Source: Humulus lupulus
Taxonomy: Eukaryota > Streptophyta > Magnoliopsida > Rosales > Cannabaceae
Length of the DNA stretch: 64,000 nt
Assembly (NCBI RefSeq): GCF_963169125.1
Contig: NC_084794.1
Location: 117,218,358 to 117,282,357 of the forward strand
Direction of reading: 5' to 3'
In this document: positions 33,676 through 44,822 of the stretch, piece after piece
Layout: each line of letters starts with the position of its first letter
How positions within the stretch are numbered: the first letter of the stretch is position 1
Notes under the pieces: model-generated
Told to the model about the DNA's origin: nothing
The model's input: the letters and a program-made list of their open reading frames with translations, nothing else
The model's database searches: none
Made by a program: the position numbers and the translations under genes

Positions 33676-36600
33676 TATTTTTCAGGGGTGGGTATCCTTC
33701 TTTTATTTGGTATTGTAGTTGCAGCTACGTTGATGCGGGGTTGCATTGTAGATGCTGAAACAGTTTCTGTAGTGGCTCTTCATAGTTGCAATCCACTGAT
33801 ATGAATTCTCCACTAGGTTCAAAATTGATGTAATTATTGTTGTCATCCCAATGTCCATTTTTCTGTATCAAGATTGTTATTGCATCCATTCCCTGAAATT
33901 TATATAATTAAATTTTTTTATTACTATTTGTAATGTTGGAATTTATACTATTATCCATTTTTAAGATGTAGGTGTGCCCCACAACGACAACGTCAATGGA
34001 ACCCCAAGGCAACTTCATTTAAAAAGAAAATTAAAAATATCATCCTTATTTTGTATTAAATCCCATAATTAATATTCTGTTTTTTTATTAACCAGTTGTT
34101 GTAAAAACAAAAATAAAAATAAAAAACAACGCGAATTAATATTTAGGTTTTTTTCATATCTATTTGTTGTAGAAACCAAAAAAAACAACCAGATTTGTAA
34201 GACAATTATCAGTAAGCAACATGTAAAATAGTTTGCAAGCAGATTTGATTCAAATATTTAGGGAAAATTTTAAAATCATCATACATGAGATTATGATTAT
34301 TCCACTTCGTTTGGAAACTCGTTATCAATGTTTCCCCTTGTACCTCATTTGTGTTTGGAAAAATGAAAAATATATTTATATCTAATACCCGTTTATGTCT
34401 CAATTTCGTTGGAATTGAATGTTGTTGGGTTTTTTTCCATTTTATGTGTAGATCGCCGGCATGGAGAGGATTTTCGGGTTTGTTTTTGTTGTTTCGCAGG
34501 TTTTGGGTTTCAGAAGAGAGAAGCTTCCTTTGAGTGCGAGGTCATTAAAGAAGAAGCCATATTTTTGTTTAAATTTTGATTGACCATATAAATGTAATAA
34601 ATGTCGCTTTAACTTTTGTTCTGTATATTGGTATGCAAGAAAAAAACCCTTTATAAAATATCAATTTTTATATATCAAAAATAAAAATTATAGGCCCTGT
34701 TTTATCATTTTGATGTAGGCCACTATCTTAGGGCAGACCCTAGTTAGATTATACAATCATTGAGAATATAGATGACAATAAAATATGACAATAATATCTG
34801 TATCTGTATATAGTTTATGCAGATGATGTCGATCGTGGTCTGCTCTAGTGGGAAACTAAAAAATATAATTTGGTTATAAATTGTAAATTTATAAATGCAA
34901 TCTATTTTAATAAATTTTGGATAATCTACTAGAATATTCGTTGTATAATAATATTGGAATATACGTTTGGTATAATCTGATTATTATACATATTGATTAT
35001 ATATATTTTATATATACAAAAATTAAATAGTTTAGGTCTCAATCTGTGGCCATTTCTTTAGTTTGACACCTAAAGCAAGTTAAGGCATCATCCTGTGACA
35101 TCTAAAGTGTTTTAGTAGCTACTTAATTACTGATGTCTAAATCTTAATCTACGACATCACATCCTTTAGTATCACTTCAAACACCAAAGAGTTTTTCTAG
35201 TTATGCTTTCAATAGTTTACAATGTTTTAACTATGAGTTACTGTAAAATAATGATAGTTATGAGTTATCAATTATAAATTATAGTTATAAAAATAAAGAT
35301 ATTAATGCATTCTAAATAAGAGCATTTTTGTCTATATAAATAAAATTTTCACTAAAAATATGCACAAACCATCAATTTTGTCTATTTTGCTTTATTTGAA
35401 ACTCAAAGTAGAATTTAGTAATGGGCTTTAGGATTGACAGTGGTACAGATCGGGAAATATTTTTCAATTACCATCCTCATGCCCCGTAGGTTAATTATAT
35501 AATCACAATTCTCATAATGTTTAGTTCAAATTTTTAAGGGTAAAATTAATAAATTTTGTAGACCCAATATATATTTTAATAGTAAAGTGAACTATTTTAT
35601 ATACTTGAGCTTAATATTACATTCGTCTTAAACAACTCTACACTTTCTAAAGTCATTCAACTACTCAAAATAAACATTCTTAGTTAATTGAAATAATGTT
35701 CAATTTAATTTATATTTTTATAATTTAGATACAAAAATGAAATAATATCCAAAATCGTATCAAACTTAAAATCTAATATTATAATACTAAAAATATTATA
35801 CATTCAAAATTTATTAAGTAAATTACAGTAAAAATATCAAAATAAATTCGTTTAGTTTCTATTAATATTTTTACAATAATATATATTATATATAAAAAGT
35901 AGATAAATAAAGTAATTATTATATATATTGGAGCGCGTGATTGTACATGCACCATACTAGTATATATGTGTGACAATTATTCTCTATCGTGATTGTTTGA
36001 ACGGTTTTTCTCAGCCTCATTCGGATTGAATAACCATGGATACCTATAACTATGGATTATATTACCATCCCTAGCCGGCTTAAAAAAAGAGATGAATGGT
36101 AATTCTCGTATATAATTTCTTAATGAAATTCTCAATAACACAATATTAACCAAATAATTTATATTCCTTTAATAAATAAAATAAAATAATTAATTAAATA
36201 TAATTTTGACTGAGAAGATGAGTTTTTTTTCTTTCTCTATTATAAGTTTAGATCTCTATGTTTTGTTAGAAAGTGCCGAATGGGACGCCGAAACAAAGCT
36301 TGGAAATATCCGGGAATTTGCTCAACATAGTGGTTTTCTATTTTAGTTCAATTGTTGGGTTTAGAAGAATTTTCATTGCTATTCCATGGGATGCCAAAAC
36401 ATGGTGGCATTTTTATTAAAAAAATGGGTATGAAATTGTAATGGGTGAAAGCTATTGCTTTTAGTGTATAATCGAGGATTGAAGGAATCGTAAATGGGTA
36501 AAAGCTTTTGGGTATGAAATTTTCTACTTCTTACTTCTGAATCTAACTAGATATACATGAATAGAAGTCAAGATTAGGAGGCCGAATTCATAGCAAGAGA

Positions 36601-36950
36601 AAAATTAGGGGTACGAAATGAACGATTTTTATTTATTTATTTACGTGACATTTGAAAGAAAGAAAATATGTGTCAAACTTTATACCAAGTGCATAAGTTT
36701 TGTTTTATAAAGTGCCATTTGATGGCATAATTAGATATTTTAATGAGAAAAAATATTTTAATAGAAAAAAAGCGGGTACAACTAATTGTTATTTTTCTCT
36801 AACTTGGAAAGAATAATACTCAAACTTTGGACTTCTAGCACTGTTGAGACAAAATGCATGATTATTACCGGCGGATTATAATGTACACACTATAACGCTA
36901 TGATCGAATAAAAAATCAAACACAATGATAATATTTACAAAACTTTAATC
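33676..36950. other. AT-rich non-coding DNA, MULE right side and intergenic
   Basis: From 33,676 to about 34,560 the sequence is probably the 5' side of the MULE transposase. A stretch near 34,640-34,660 (ATTTTATAAAGGG inward) resembles the left side near 23,290 (ATTTTATAAAGAG), a weak terminal-repeat candidate. Near 35,210-35,290 there is a short copy of the repeat seen at 8.6-9.4 kb. No other gene is seen. Confidence 0.4.
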
Positions 36951-36951
36951 A

Positions 36952-36959
36952 TATAAAAT
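36952..36959 (+). promoter_or_regulatory. Candidate TATA box of the F-box gene
   Basis: TATAAAAT lies about 145 bp before the ATG at 37105, in a plausible position for a plant core promoter. Assigned by sequence and spacing only. Confidence 0.4.
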
Positions 36960-37104
36960 GTTGTGGTATATTAAGTTCAAAGAAGTGTAGTTTCTTTGAA
37001 GTTCCTCCTTTATTGACCGACCCTCTTAGAATTCAAACTTCCATTCTTGTACTCTTTCAATACTTAATCACAAGCTTGTCTCTTCCAATTCTCCAAATCT
37101 AGCC

Positions 37105-38313
37105 ATGGCTGCAAGCTCAGAAATACAATGCCTTCCCCCGGAGATAATTCTCCAAATAATCTCAAAGCTTCCCATATCATCTCTATTTCAAGTCAAGTAC
37201 GTATGCAAAGCTTGGCACAACTTGGCTCAAGACTCTCGTTTTCTTGATCTCATCCTTAAGCGCTCACCAGAAGAAAGCGAATGCCTTGTCATGCATTCCA
37301 ACAGTCTAGCCAAGAACCAGATTTTCTTAGTCGATTATTCCGAGTTGTTATATTGTGACAAAGAGACCCAGTTAATGAACATTCAATCGTCCTTTTGTTC
37401 TTCATCGCCGGAATTTGATGTGGTAAGCTCATGCAATGGCTTACTTTGTTTATTATGTGATAATTCGTTGACTAACAATGGTGTGTTACGCATATACAAT
37501 CCGTTAACCGGCGAATACAAAGCTCTTCCTAATACTACTTCTTTTCATGATCCAACCCAATATGTGGTCTACGGATTCGGATTCAATCCCATAACCAATG
37601 AATACAAAGTTGTTAAGATCATCTACTATTGGCCAGCTCAAGAGGAAGAAGATGATGATTATCTTGGCCTAATGAGTTTCTCTTTAAGAGTATCAGAAGT
37701 TAAAGTATTAAGTTTGGGAAGCTCCTCGTGGAGATGTTTGGGAAGAACATCTTACTACCTTGATGATTGGCCTGGCCAGGCTGTAGTCAATGGAAGAATT
37801 CACTGGGAGACTTGCCAGCAGAGAGACTTTCCGCACCGCGATATCATCTCCTTCCACCTTGAAGACGAGCAATTCAGGGAGGTTCCAAAGCCTGATGATC
37901 TTCTTCTTCTGAAATGTGATCATTTGTCAATCTTAAGAGGTTGTCTTTCGGTTGGTTTGTGTGTCAATTATGGGAAATTAGAGATTTGGGTTATGAAGGA
38001 GTATGGTGTGAAGGAATCTTGGGTCAAAGAATTTAACATAGCAAGTTATGTTCCAAAGTCATTATTGGGACAAGAAAAAGAGGAACAATCCTGTAGGATT
38101 TCCTGTATCGCAAAAAAAGCTAGTTTTGATCGGGTTTTGTCGGAGTTAAGGAGCGGGGAGATCTTGATGGAGCACCATGGTAAGTCTTTGGTTCTTTATG
38201 ATCCAAAAACTCAAAGTTTTAAGGATATCCAGTTTAAGGGTATGCCAACCTTGTTTGATACAGTAGCACACGTTGCAAATTTCAATCAGATTGGTACCCG
38301 TTTAGGTATCTGA
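37105..38313 (+). CDS. F-box protein with F-box-associated domain (intact)
   Basis: A single 402-codon exon. Residues about 8-50 form an F-box (LPPEIILQIISKLPISSLFQ, KYVCKAWHNL). From about 95 to 390 there is a plant F-box-associated region with the usual marks: SSCNGLLCL, RIYNPLTGEYKALP, GFGFNPITNEYKVVKI, VNGRIHW and ISFHLEDEQFREVP. Such proteins are substrate adaptors of SCF (Skp1-Cullin-F-box) ubiquitin ligases, with the C-terminal part binding the target. The target cannot be predicted. No signal peptide or membrane segment is seen. The start is the first ATG and places the F-box at the N-terminus as usual. Length fits the family. It is the only intact host-type gene here. Poly(A)-type AATAAA signals follow at about 38413 and 38433. 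Confidence 0.93.
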   Translation: MAASSEIQCLPPEIILQIISKLPISSLFQVKYVCKAWHNLAQDSRFLDLILKRSPEESECLVMHSNSLAKNQIFLVDYSELLYCDKETQLMNIQSSFCSSSPEFDVVSSCNGLLCLLCDNSLTNNGVLRIYNPLTGEYKALPNTTSFHDPTQYVVYGFGFNPITNEYKVVKIIYYWPAQEEEDDDYLGLMSFSLRVSEVKVLSLGSSSWRCLGRTSYYLDDWPGQAVVNGRIHWETCQQRDFPHRDIISFHLEDEQFREVPKPDDLLLLKCDHLSILRGCLSVGLCVNYGKLEIWVMKEYGVKESWVKEFNIASYVPKSLLGQEKEEQSCRISCIAKKASFDRVLSELRSGEILMEHHGKSLVLYDPKTQSFKDIQFKGMPTLFDTVAHVANFNQIGTRLGI

Positions 38314-38412
38314 ATTGTACGAAACTTAATGTCAACTGTTGGCCAAGATTTTATTATTATTATTTTGTTTTTTGTTTTGAGGGTGGAACTGTTGGTCAAG
38401 TTTAGTGCTTGT

Positions 38413-38440
38413 AATAAAATGGTTTTGTAACAATAAATGT
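38413..38440 (+). terminator. Candidate polyadenylation signals of the F-box gene
   Basis: Two AATAAA hexamers lie about 100-125 bp after the stop codon in an AT-rich stretch. Position and sequence fit a plant 3' end. Confidence 0.45.
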
Positions 38441-40060
38441 ACGACAAATATTTAATTAATGGAAGAATTCTATTGTAATTTTACTTTTCAAAATTTGACT
38501 AAACAAACAAATAGTGTAGTTCCTCTCGGCTTTAATCGGCCACAGCCACCAAAAATGATATTCAAATATCTTGAAAATATCGAGTAAATTGATTGAACAT
38601 TGTTTTGGATATTATTGAATGCCAGATTTTCAATTTTGAATTCAACCTCCATATTTGCTTTGTATGTTGTGCTATCCACAACTATATTAGAATATACACT
38701 ATATTAATGATAGAATATTTGACCAATTTAATTGATGACACACCTTAAAAAAAAATAATAAAGGAACTTAAACAATCAACTACTCCTCCAACAACAGAAA
38801 CTCCAAGAGGAGGAGAAGAAGTAGAAAATTATGAGATATGGAGATTAATTTAAGTCAAGTTTAATTATAATTACAGTTAATTAAAAAAAAAGCTACTGGG
38901 CAAAATAATATGACATAATAATAGAGCTTAGTTAATTAAAAAAAGAAAGTGTAACTTTAATTAAAAAAATGAATAAAAACTTTGGTAATAAATTATTATG
39001 AATTTAATTAATGTAAGTTTAAAATTTATTTAACTAAATCGATAATTGAATTGAAATTTATTATCATATAGCATTTTTAGACACACAATTTAGATTCTTA
39101 TTTCAGAATCATACCTAGTGTTTTAAATAGCGAACTAGTCTACTCTTAACTCTTACAATTGCAATTACAAGTACTATTAGGTATGTATACATTTTATTAG
39201 TAGTTGAATTATATACTTAATTATTACAGTTTTACTTAAAGTTTAATTTTTAACGTTTTAAATTTTTATTTCTCAACAATTAAGCCATTTTCATTAACAT
39301 AAGTCAGTTTTTTTATAAATAATTTAGAAAAAAAGATATGCATATTAAGATTATTTTTAAAAAAAAAATAAACATATCTAGATACCTACATATGAGAAAC
39401 ATGTATATTTCAGTAGAAATGTGAACTTTGTGTACAAAGGAATTAATTGCTAGAAAATAGAAAATTTAATGACCTGATTACTTACGTTGAAGTTTTGAGG
39501 ACCAAACTCTAAAAGGTGGTATAATTCAAGGACCAATAGTTACAAATACTCTTTCATTTATACATTTCTTTGTTGGGAAATTTAGATTGAATCAACTCTT
39601 TTAACAAATAATTCTATTTATTTAAAAAGAACATTTAATTCCATTTTACATAAACAATAAATCACAAACACATCAAAGAATAAATCTGTAAAAATTAAAA
39701 GCATATACAAAATATTTATGAGGTTCAATTTTTTTTCTCAGTTAATGAAAAAGACGAAGAGACATATCAAGAGGAAGAGGCATATCCATTAACATCATGG
39801 TTTTAGTATGTCTTTGAGTTTTCCAGTACTTTTTTCTACTTTATTATTGTTTTCTAAACAAGAATGCCATGACACTCATTATTTCAAAATTTACTGATAT
39901 GTAAGTTAAGGAAGTTTCAATTCTTCATCAAAGCCTCCTGCTCCCAGATCAAGATCTCTCCATCTCATATAGATCTATACCTTTTGGTTTGGAAATGTTA
40001 TGGATCTCTCCATCTCATATAGAGTCATCGTGGAAAAAAAAGGAGGGAAATATGTTATTC
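38441..40060. other. AT-rich intergenic DNA
   Basis: No gene is seen. A 20-bp phrase (GATCTCTCCATCTCATATAG) occurs twice, at about 39952 and 40001, just left of the CACTA remnant. Confidence 0.5.
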
Positions 40061-40170
40061 TAGAGCGACGATATATCATCACTGTAGGATAGGGAGGGAA
40101 CTTAACCGCCAAGAGTTAGTTACCTATTTTTCTCTCCCTATGTTGTCGCTATAGAATCTAATTTAATCCA

Positions 40171-40751
40171 TTGATCAGTTATTTTGTACTTTATAGCGAC
40201 GACATGTGTGCTATTCCCATGAATCGATGGTTTAGGGTGCCAGGAACAAATGATTTCACTTTCTATGGCCCACTTGAGGAGATTGTAGAGTTATGTTATT
40301 CACATGGTTACCCGGTAGTGTTGTTTCAATGCAAATGGTTCAATATTGATGCAATCAAGGGTCGAAATGTGACTGAGAATAACATAACTAGTATCATGAT
40401 TAATTCTGAATGGTACAAGAACGATCAGTTTATTCTCGCCACTCAAGAAAAACAAGTTTTCTATTAGAAGATCCTTCAAGAAACAAAAATTGGAAGGTAG
40501 TAGAAGAAGTCAATCATCGAAATATCTGGGATCATCCAAGTATTGATGATGATAACGAGGTTGATGTCATGCATGATAGCACTTCATCAAATTTTGTACT
40601 CACTATGAAATTAGGAGAGTTGGAGATTATGCATTTGGATCGACTTGGTCACACCAAAATAATTGGGGAAACGTCTCGATTTGTTCCGAATGTGGATGAT
40701 GAAGAAATTAGTACAAATGATGATGTAGGAATCGACATTGATGACAAATAA
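40171..40751 (+). pseudogene. CACTA tnp2 transposase, C-terminal fragment (DUF4216-like)
   Basis: The frame shows the C-terminal tnp2-associated domain: DFTFYGPLEEIVELCY, YPVVLFQCKWFNID, FILATQEKQVFY, then in another frame LEDPSRNKNWKVVEEV and an acidic tail. A 1-base shift near 40,460 breaks it. The catalytic N-terminal and central parts of tnp2 are absent; the fragment directly abuts subterminal repeats. The assignment rests on the FYG...VVLF.C.WF...QVFY pattern. The exact start is unknown. Confidence 0.7.
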
Positions 40752-40949
40752 TATATTTCTTATGCATATTCATATTTGTATGTTTAATGTGTATGTTTTA
40801 ATTTCAAGACTTTTCAATGAATATATGACTTTTCTTAACAATGTTTGTTTTTCAATAATTTCAACTGTATTACCGAAATTATTTGAGTTATGTAATTAGC
40901 CTGCAACTATAACTGAATTTAAGTTAATAATTATTTAAACTGCAAAGAT

Positions 40950-42435
40950 ATGTCTGCTACTGTTGCTCGTTCTCATGGCAGTGATGGAGCGGATCCTCCT
41001 CCTCTAGATCCCATGCGAGTTCCTACTTCCTGTGAGATAGGTAATATACTACAATTAGTCTATCTTTTATCAATAAATGACAAATTATTATTATTTTATT
41101 CAATTTAATTGTATTGTTTAATTAACTTATGGAGCGATTTCCGCAAAAAGAAGAGGTCGATCTCGATCCAAAAAATTTCAGTAGCTCAACAACGAAAATA
41201 TTGGTCATCTATATTATGACTCGTGGCAGAGTGTTCCAGATGAGTACAAGATTGGATTGATGCAAAATCTTGAGGTAAATTTATCTACTTATTCACATGT
41301 AATGTTTTTTTTATAATTTAAAAATCTCACCATTTTTTTAAGGAATTTTTCATTCTTCCCTGAGCTCTCCCTGAGTGGCGACTGAGCGAGACTTTCAGGA
41401 TCGCTATAAGGATAGAAAAGGTCGCAAGAAAAGAAACTTCGATGAACATGGAGGGTATGATGATATCGAGACAGCCAAAAAGAATCCACCGAAGGACATG
41501 GACAACGAGAGTTGGCAGAAGTTGGTTGAACTTTTCACCACTCCACAGTTCATGGCACGTTCAAAGGCAAATGATGCCAACAGAGAAAAACAGAAGTATC
41601 CAAGTCTCCATGAATTGACTTCTTATGCTTCTGCTCGATTTAAGAATGTAAATAAAAATATATAGATAATTTGAAATATTTTAAGTTATCTTAATAATTA
41701 TTTCAATATTTAGTTGAGATTTTGTTAATTTTGTTTTCTAAAGATGAATCTTTAGACTAAGGAACTTGCCAACATTATCGATGCGTTCCATGACATGCAC
41801 AATCAATCGACACGTGGATGGGTGAACACGAATGCTAAGGATGCATATTTAAGTAACTTTCTAAGTCTTGTATATATGTATATTATTCAATTATATTATG
41901 TATCAATTGTCTTGTTTCTAAACTGCAGGATGCCTTGTAGTAAGAAGTCCAGACACAATCTCAATCTCAATCTCAATCTGAAGTAGGAAGTGCCACTATC
42001 AATGAGACACAAATTGTCTCAAAGGTACTTGGTAAACGTTGTGGCCACAACCGAGGTATTGGAGGCAAGTTGAAGGGCACTAGTACCTTTGCCTCAAGCA
42101 CCACCGGATCCTCTTCACAATCAGAGGCATCACCGTTTCCATCCACCATAGTTGGCCCTCCAACGATACCACCTGATGCTTTCTAGTCCATGATTCAAGA
42201 CTTCAGTCAAGCTTTTATGACCTAAAACAACAACTTCCTACAAATGCAACAATTTTTGCAAGCAACAATTTCGAACATCCAAGCTCCACAATTTCAGCCT
42301 GTCCACTTGGCCATGAATATGATACAGTCCATGATGGCAAGCTTTCAACCACAACAACCACAGCAGCCACAACCACCACAACCACCACAACAGCCCGACG
42401 ATAATGACTTTGGAATTGATTTTGATGACATTTAG
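40950..42435 (+). pseudogene. Second CACTA gene (Ptta/En/Spm plant transposase type), decayed
   Basis: Exons can be traced by GT...AG borders: 40950-41040 (ATG SATVARSHGSDGADPPP), about 41135-41275 (RGRSRSKKFQ, stop, then YYDSWQSVPDEYKIGL), about 41345-41649 (DRYKDRKGRKKRNF, SWQKLVELFTTPQF), about 41758-41852 (ANIIDAFHDMHNQSTRGW), and 41930-42435 (GKRCGHNRGIGGKLKG, then a Gln/Pro-rich tail ending DDNDFGIDFDDI). In-frame stops (after KKFQ, DAF and FMT) show decay. This layout matches the second gene of plant CACTA elements, thought to bind subterminal repeats and assist transposition. Confidence 0.65.
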
Positions 42436-42648
42436 CTTTATTATATTACTATTTTTAAATTATTAATATTTTGTGTTGTTTTTTTTTTTTGAGACAATAC
42501 TACTTATGTTTTGTTATCTTACATTTTGGAGACTATGGATATTGTTAACTTGGTTTTATTATTTAATTAATAAATTGGTTTTATTATTTAATTAAATAAG
42601 TTGGTTTTTATTTATTTAATTAATATTTAATATTTTATTAAATAAAAT

Positions 42649-43820
42649 TGTTGACGGTAAGAACTCGTCAACGATTGATGGTTAGAAAACTGCAATCTCT
42701 ATACTATAGGAAACTTTGAATCAGATAGAAAGAACTCTAATCAACAGAAGTAAACTCAGGCAACCATGAAAACCAGAAGCATATATTTCTTAAGTCTCTT
42801 TCATACACTCAGTTTTTCCAACCCCTTAGCCTGAGGGGTTGGAGCCTATTTATAGGGGGGGCTCTATTGGCCCCGGATACAAACAAGTCCCAGACCACAG
42901 GGACGTACACAGGTACTCTGATAGTGCAGTGGCTCAGGGCGTAGTGGTGTCTACCCTGATGGTGTCAGAGTCGTGGCCTAGGACATAGTACTGTCGGCTC
43001 TGGCGTATGGTCGGGGGTGTTCAAGTGGTACCACTACTCTTCGTACAGGTCCGTACCGCCACTACTCCTCAGACGCAGATCATAGGGTCGTGCCTCTGTT
43101 CTTTCCATAACCGTACGCCCCGTGTCAGCGCATGTGTTCCGTACTCGGTCGTCCTCATCGATCCCCGTTCAATTCTCCATGTTCGTTTGGCATATCAACA
43201 AGGTTCCTCCAAGTGATCCCGTGCCTATGTCAAGGAGGCTTCAACCTACGCGTGTTCTGAGAAGTCAAGGCGCCAGGGGTCGGGGCCAGCTTATGCCGGT
43301 CACATGGACACGAGGCTCGCAGCATGGGCCCTGCAACAAAGCCACACCCTCGCATAGCGAGGCTGGCCCTCTTCCCTCGGGTGTAGGCGTGGCTCGGGGT
43401 ACGGGTGCCGCGACAAGGCCACACCCTCGCATAGCGAGGCTGGCCTTCTTCCCTCGGGTGTGGGCATGGCTCGGGGTATGGGCGTCGCGACAAGGCCACA
43501 CCTTCGCATAGCGAGGGTGCCTCACGTAGCGAGGCTGGTCTTCTTCTCCCGCGTGCAGGCGAGGTGAGGTCCGATGCCTGAGGGGTCAAGGCGTACGCTG
43601 ATGGCCATTCGAGGACTCTCGCATAGCGAGGGTGGCTTTTGGTTTGGCGGGTGGCCAAGGGCCCTCGCATAGTGAGGGTGGCTCTCTTAGCCCAATTCCT
43701 TCAACGCCGTGTGATATCCTCGTCTCCTTGTACGTGCACTAAGTAGCACGTAGGATGCCTCGTAGCATAGAGCTTCACTGGTGAAATAAAATTCACAACG
43801 GAAAACTTTTCACATTTACA
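42649..43820 (-). repeat. 3' LTR of the nested Tat-like element
   Basis: The LTR is 1,172 bp. On the minus strand a TATAAATAGGC box lies at about 42846-42856. The U3 part carries about three tandem units of roughly 77 bp (43341 to about 43560), each with a CCTCGCATAGCGAGG stem-loop motif; further copies lie near 43616 and 43663. Confidence 0.93.
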
Positions 43821-44822
43821 CTTCCCCCCGAGTCTATAAGTATACTCTTAAGTGTGCTTGTAGACTCTCTCTATTTCTCTTGCTTGACAAGTACGGCCAC
43901 CCTTGGGGGACTTAGCCTTGGAAATTTTTCAACGTCGCTCGAAGAAGTACGAGGTGAGGTTTGGTTTTGTGTTTAGTGTCCAAAGGAACACGACAGCCAC
44001 CTAACACTTGGGGGATCCATGAAAGTTCCTAAGGTTGCATAAGGACTAATCATCCTCAATCGCGGATCCCAAGGTTCGAAGCCACTTGTCCACACCAAGA
44101 CTTGCCTAGCCAAGTGGCATGCTCTCCAACTTATTTTCGCGAGTTCAAGGGTTCTATCCTCCTCCAAAGCATTCTTGAGGTGCCCTTTCTTCCTTTTTTT
44201 TTTTTTTTGATCCGATGGAGATAATCTTTCCGGTGCACCTTGATTATACTTGTAAGGACACATTAACCCGTTGGGCTGTTGGGGTCCTTTTATATTCATT
44301 GTGCGCGCTTGTTATTTTTTTGCGAGAAGCGTCCTTCTCGTCCTTATACATAGTACTATTTTTTCCAAGGGTCCCTTGTAAGACCCTTTTTGGCTAGCCG
44401 GCTTAATGGGCGATCTAGACTTATTGGGTGATTCCCTCCTTACGGCTTCACCTCTTGGGGTGTCGGCCTTTAGTTAGAGGTCATCCTTTTAGATTGTTCC
44501 CTTGATATTCATAAGGGTAGCTACTCCTTTTGAATATAAGAGAGATCTTTTTTTTTTTTTCATGCCTCCTGTCCTACCCCCCAAGTGCTTGGTGAGATTT
44601 AATTCAGCAGGCAGTTCGGTTGATGCTCGCATGAAAAAGAAAAAATCACATGTGAAGTTGTGAACATTTTCATTTATAGCAGTCAGATTACAACGACATG
44701 CATATAGAAGGCTTACATCTACTTGGGGGTTATGTAGGTAACCTCTTTGATTATCGTCTACTGAGATAGCCTATCCTGTGACAAATTAAACACAGCTGCT
44801 GCCTAAGCTGGGAGTGGAAGTC
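43821..44822. other. 3' internal region between pol and the 3' LTR, non-coding
   Basis: It holds the polypurine tract (43821-43829), T-runs (about 44196-44209 and 44550-44561) and no credible ORF on either strand. Unlike many Tat elements, no antisense extra ORF is evident. Confidence 0.5.

Noticed and set aside
43122..43670. Arg/Pro-rich frames on both strands, repeated at 49969-50535
   Set aside because: They come from the GC-rich hairpin array in the LTR; not credible as proteins.
43347..43700. CRISPR-like repeat array in the LTR
   Set aside because: Units are variable LTR repeats in a plant retrotransposon; no CRISPR spacing or cas genes.
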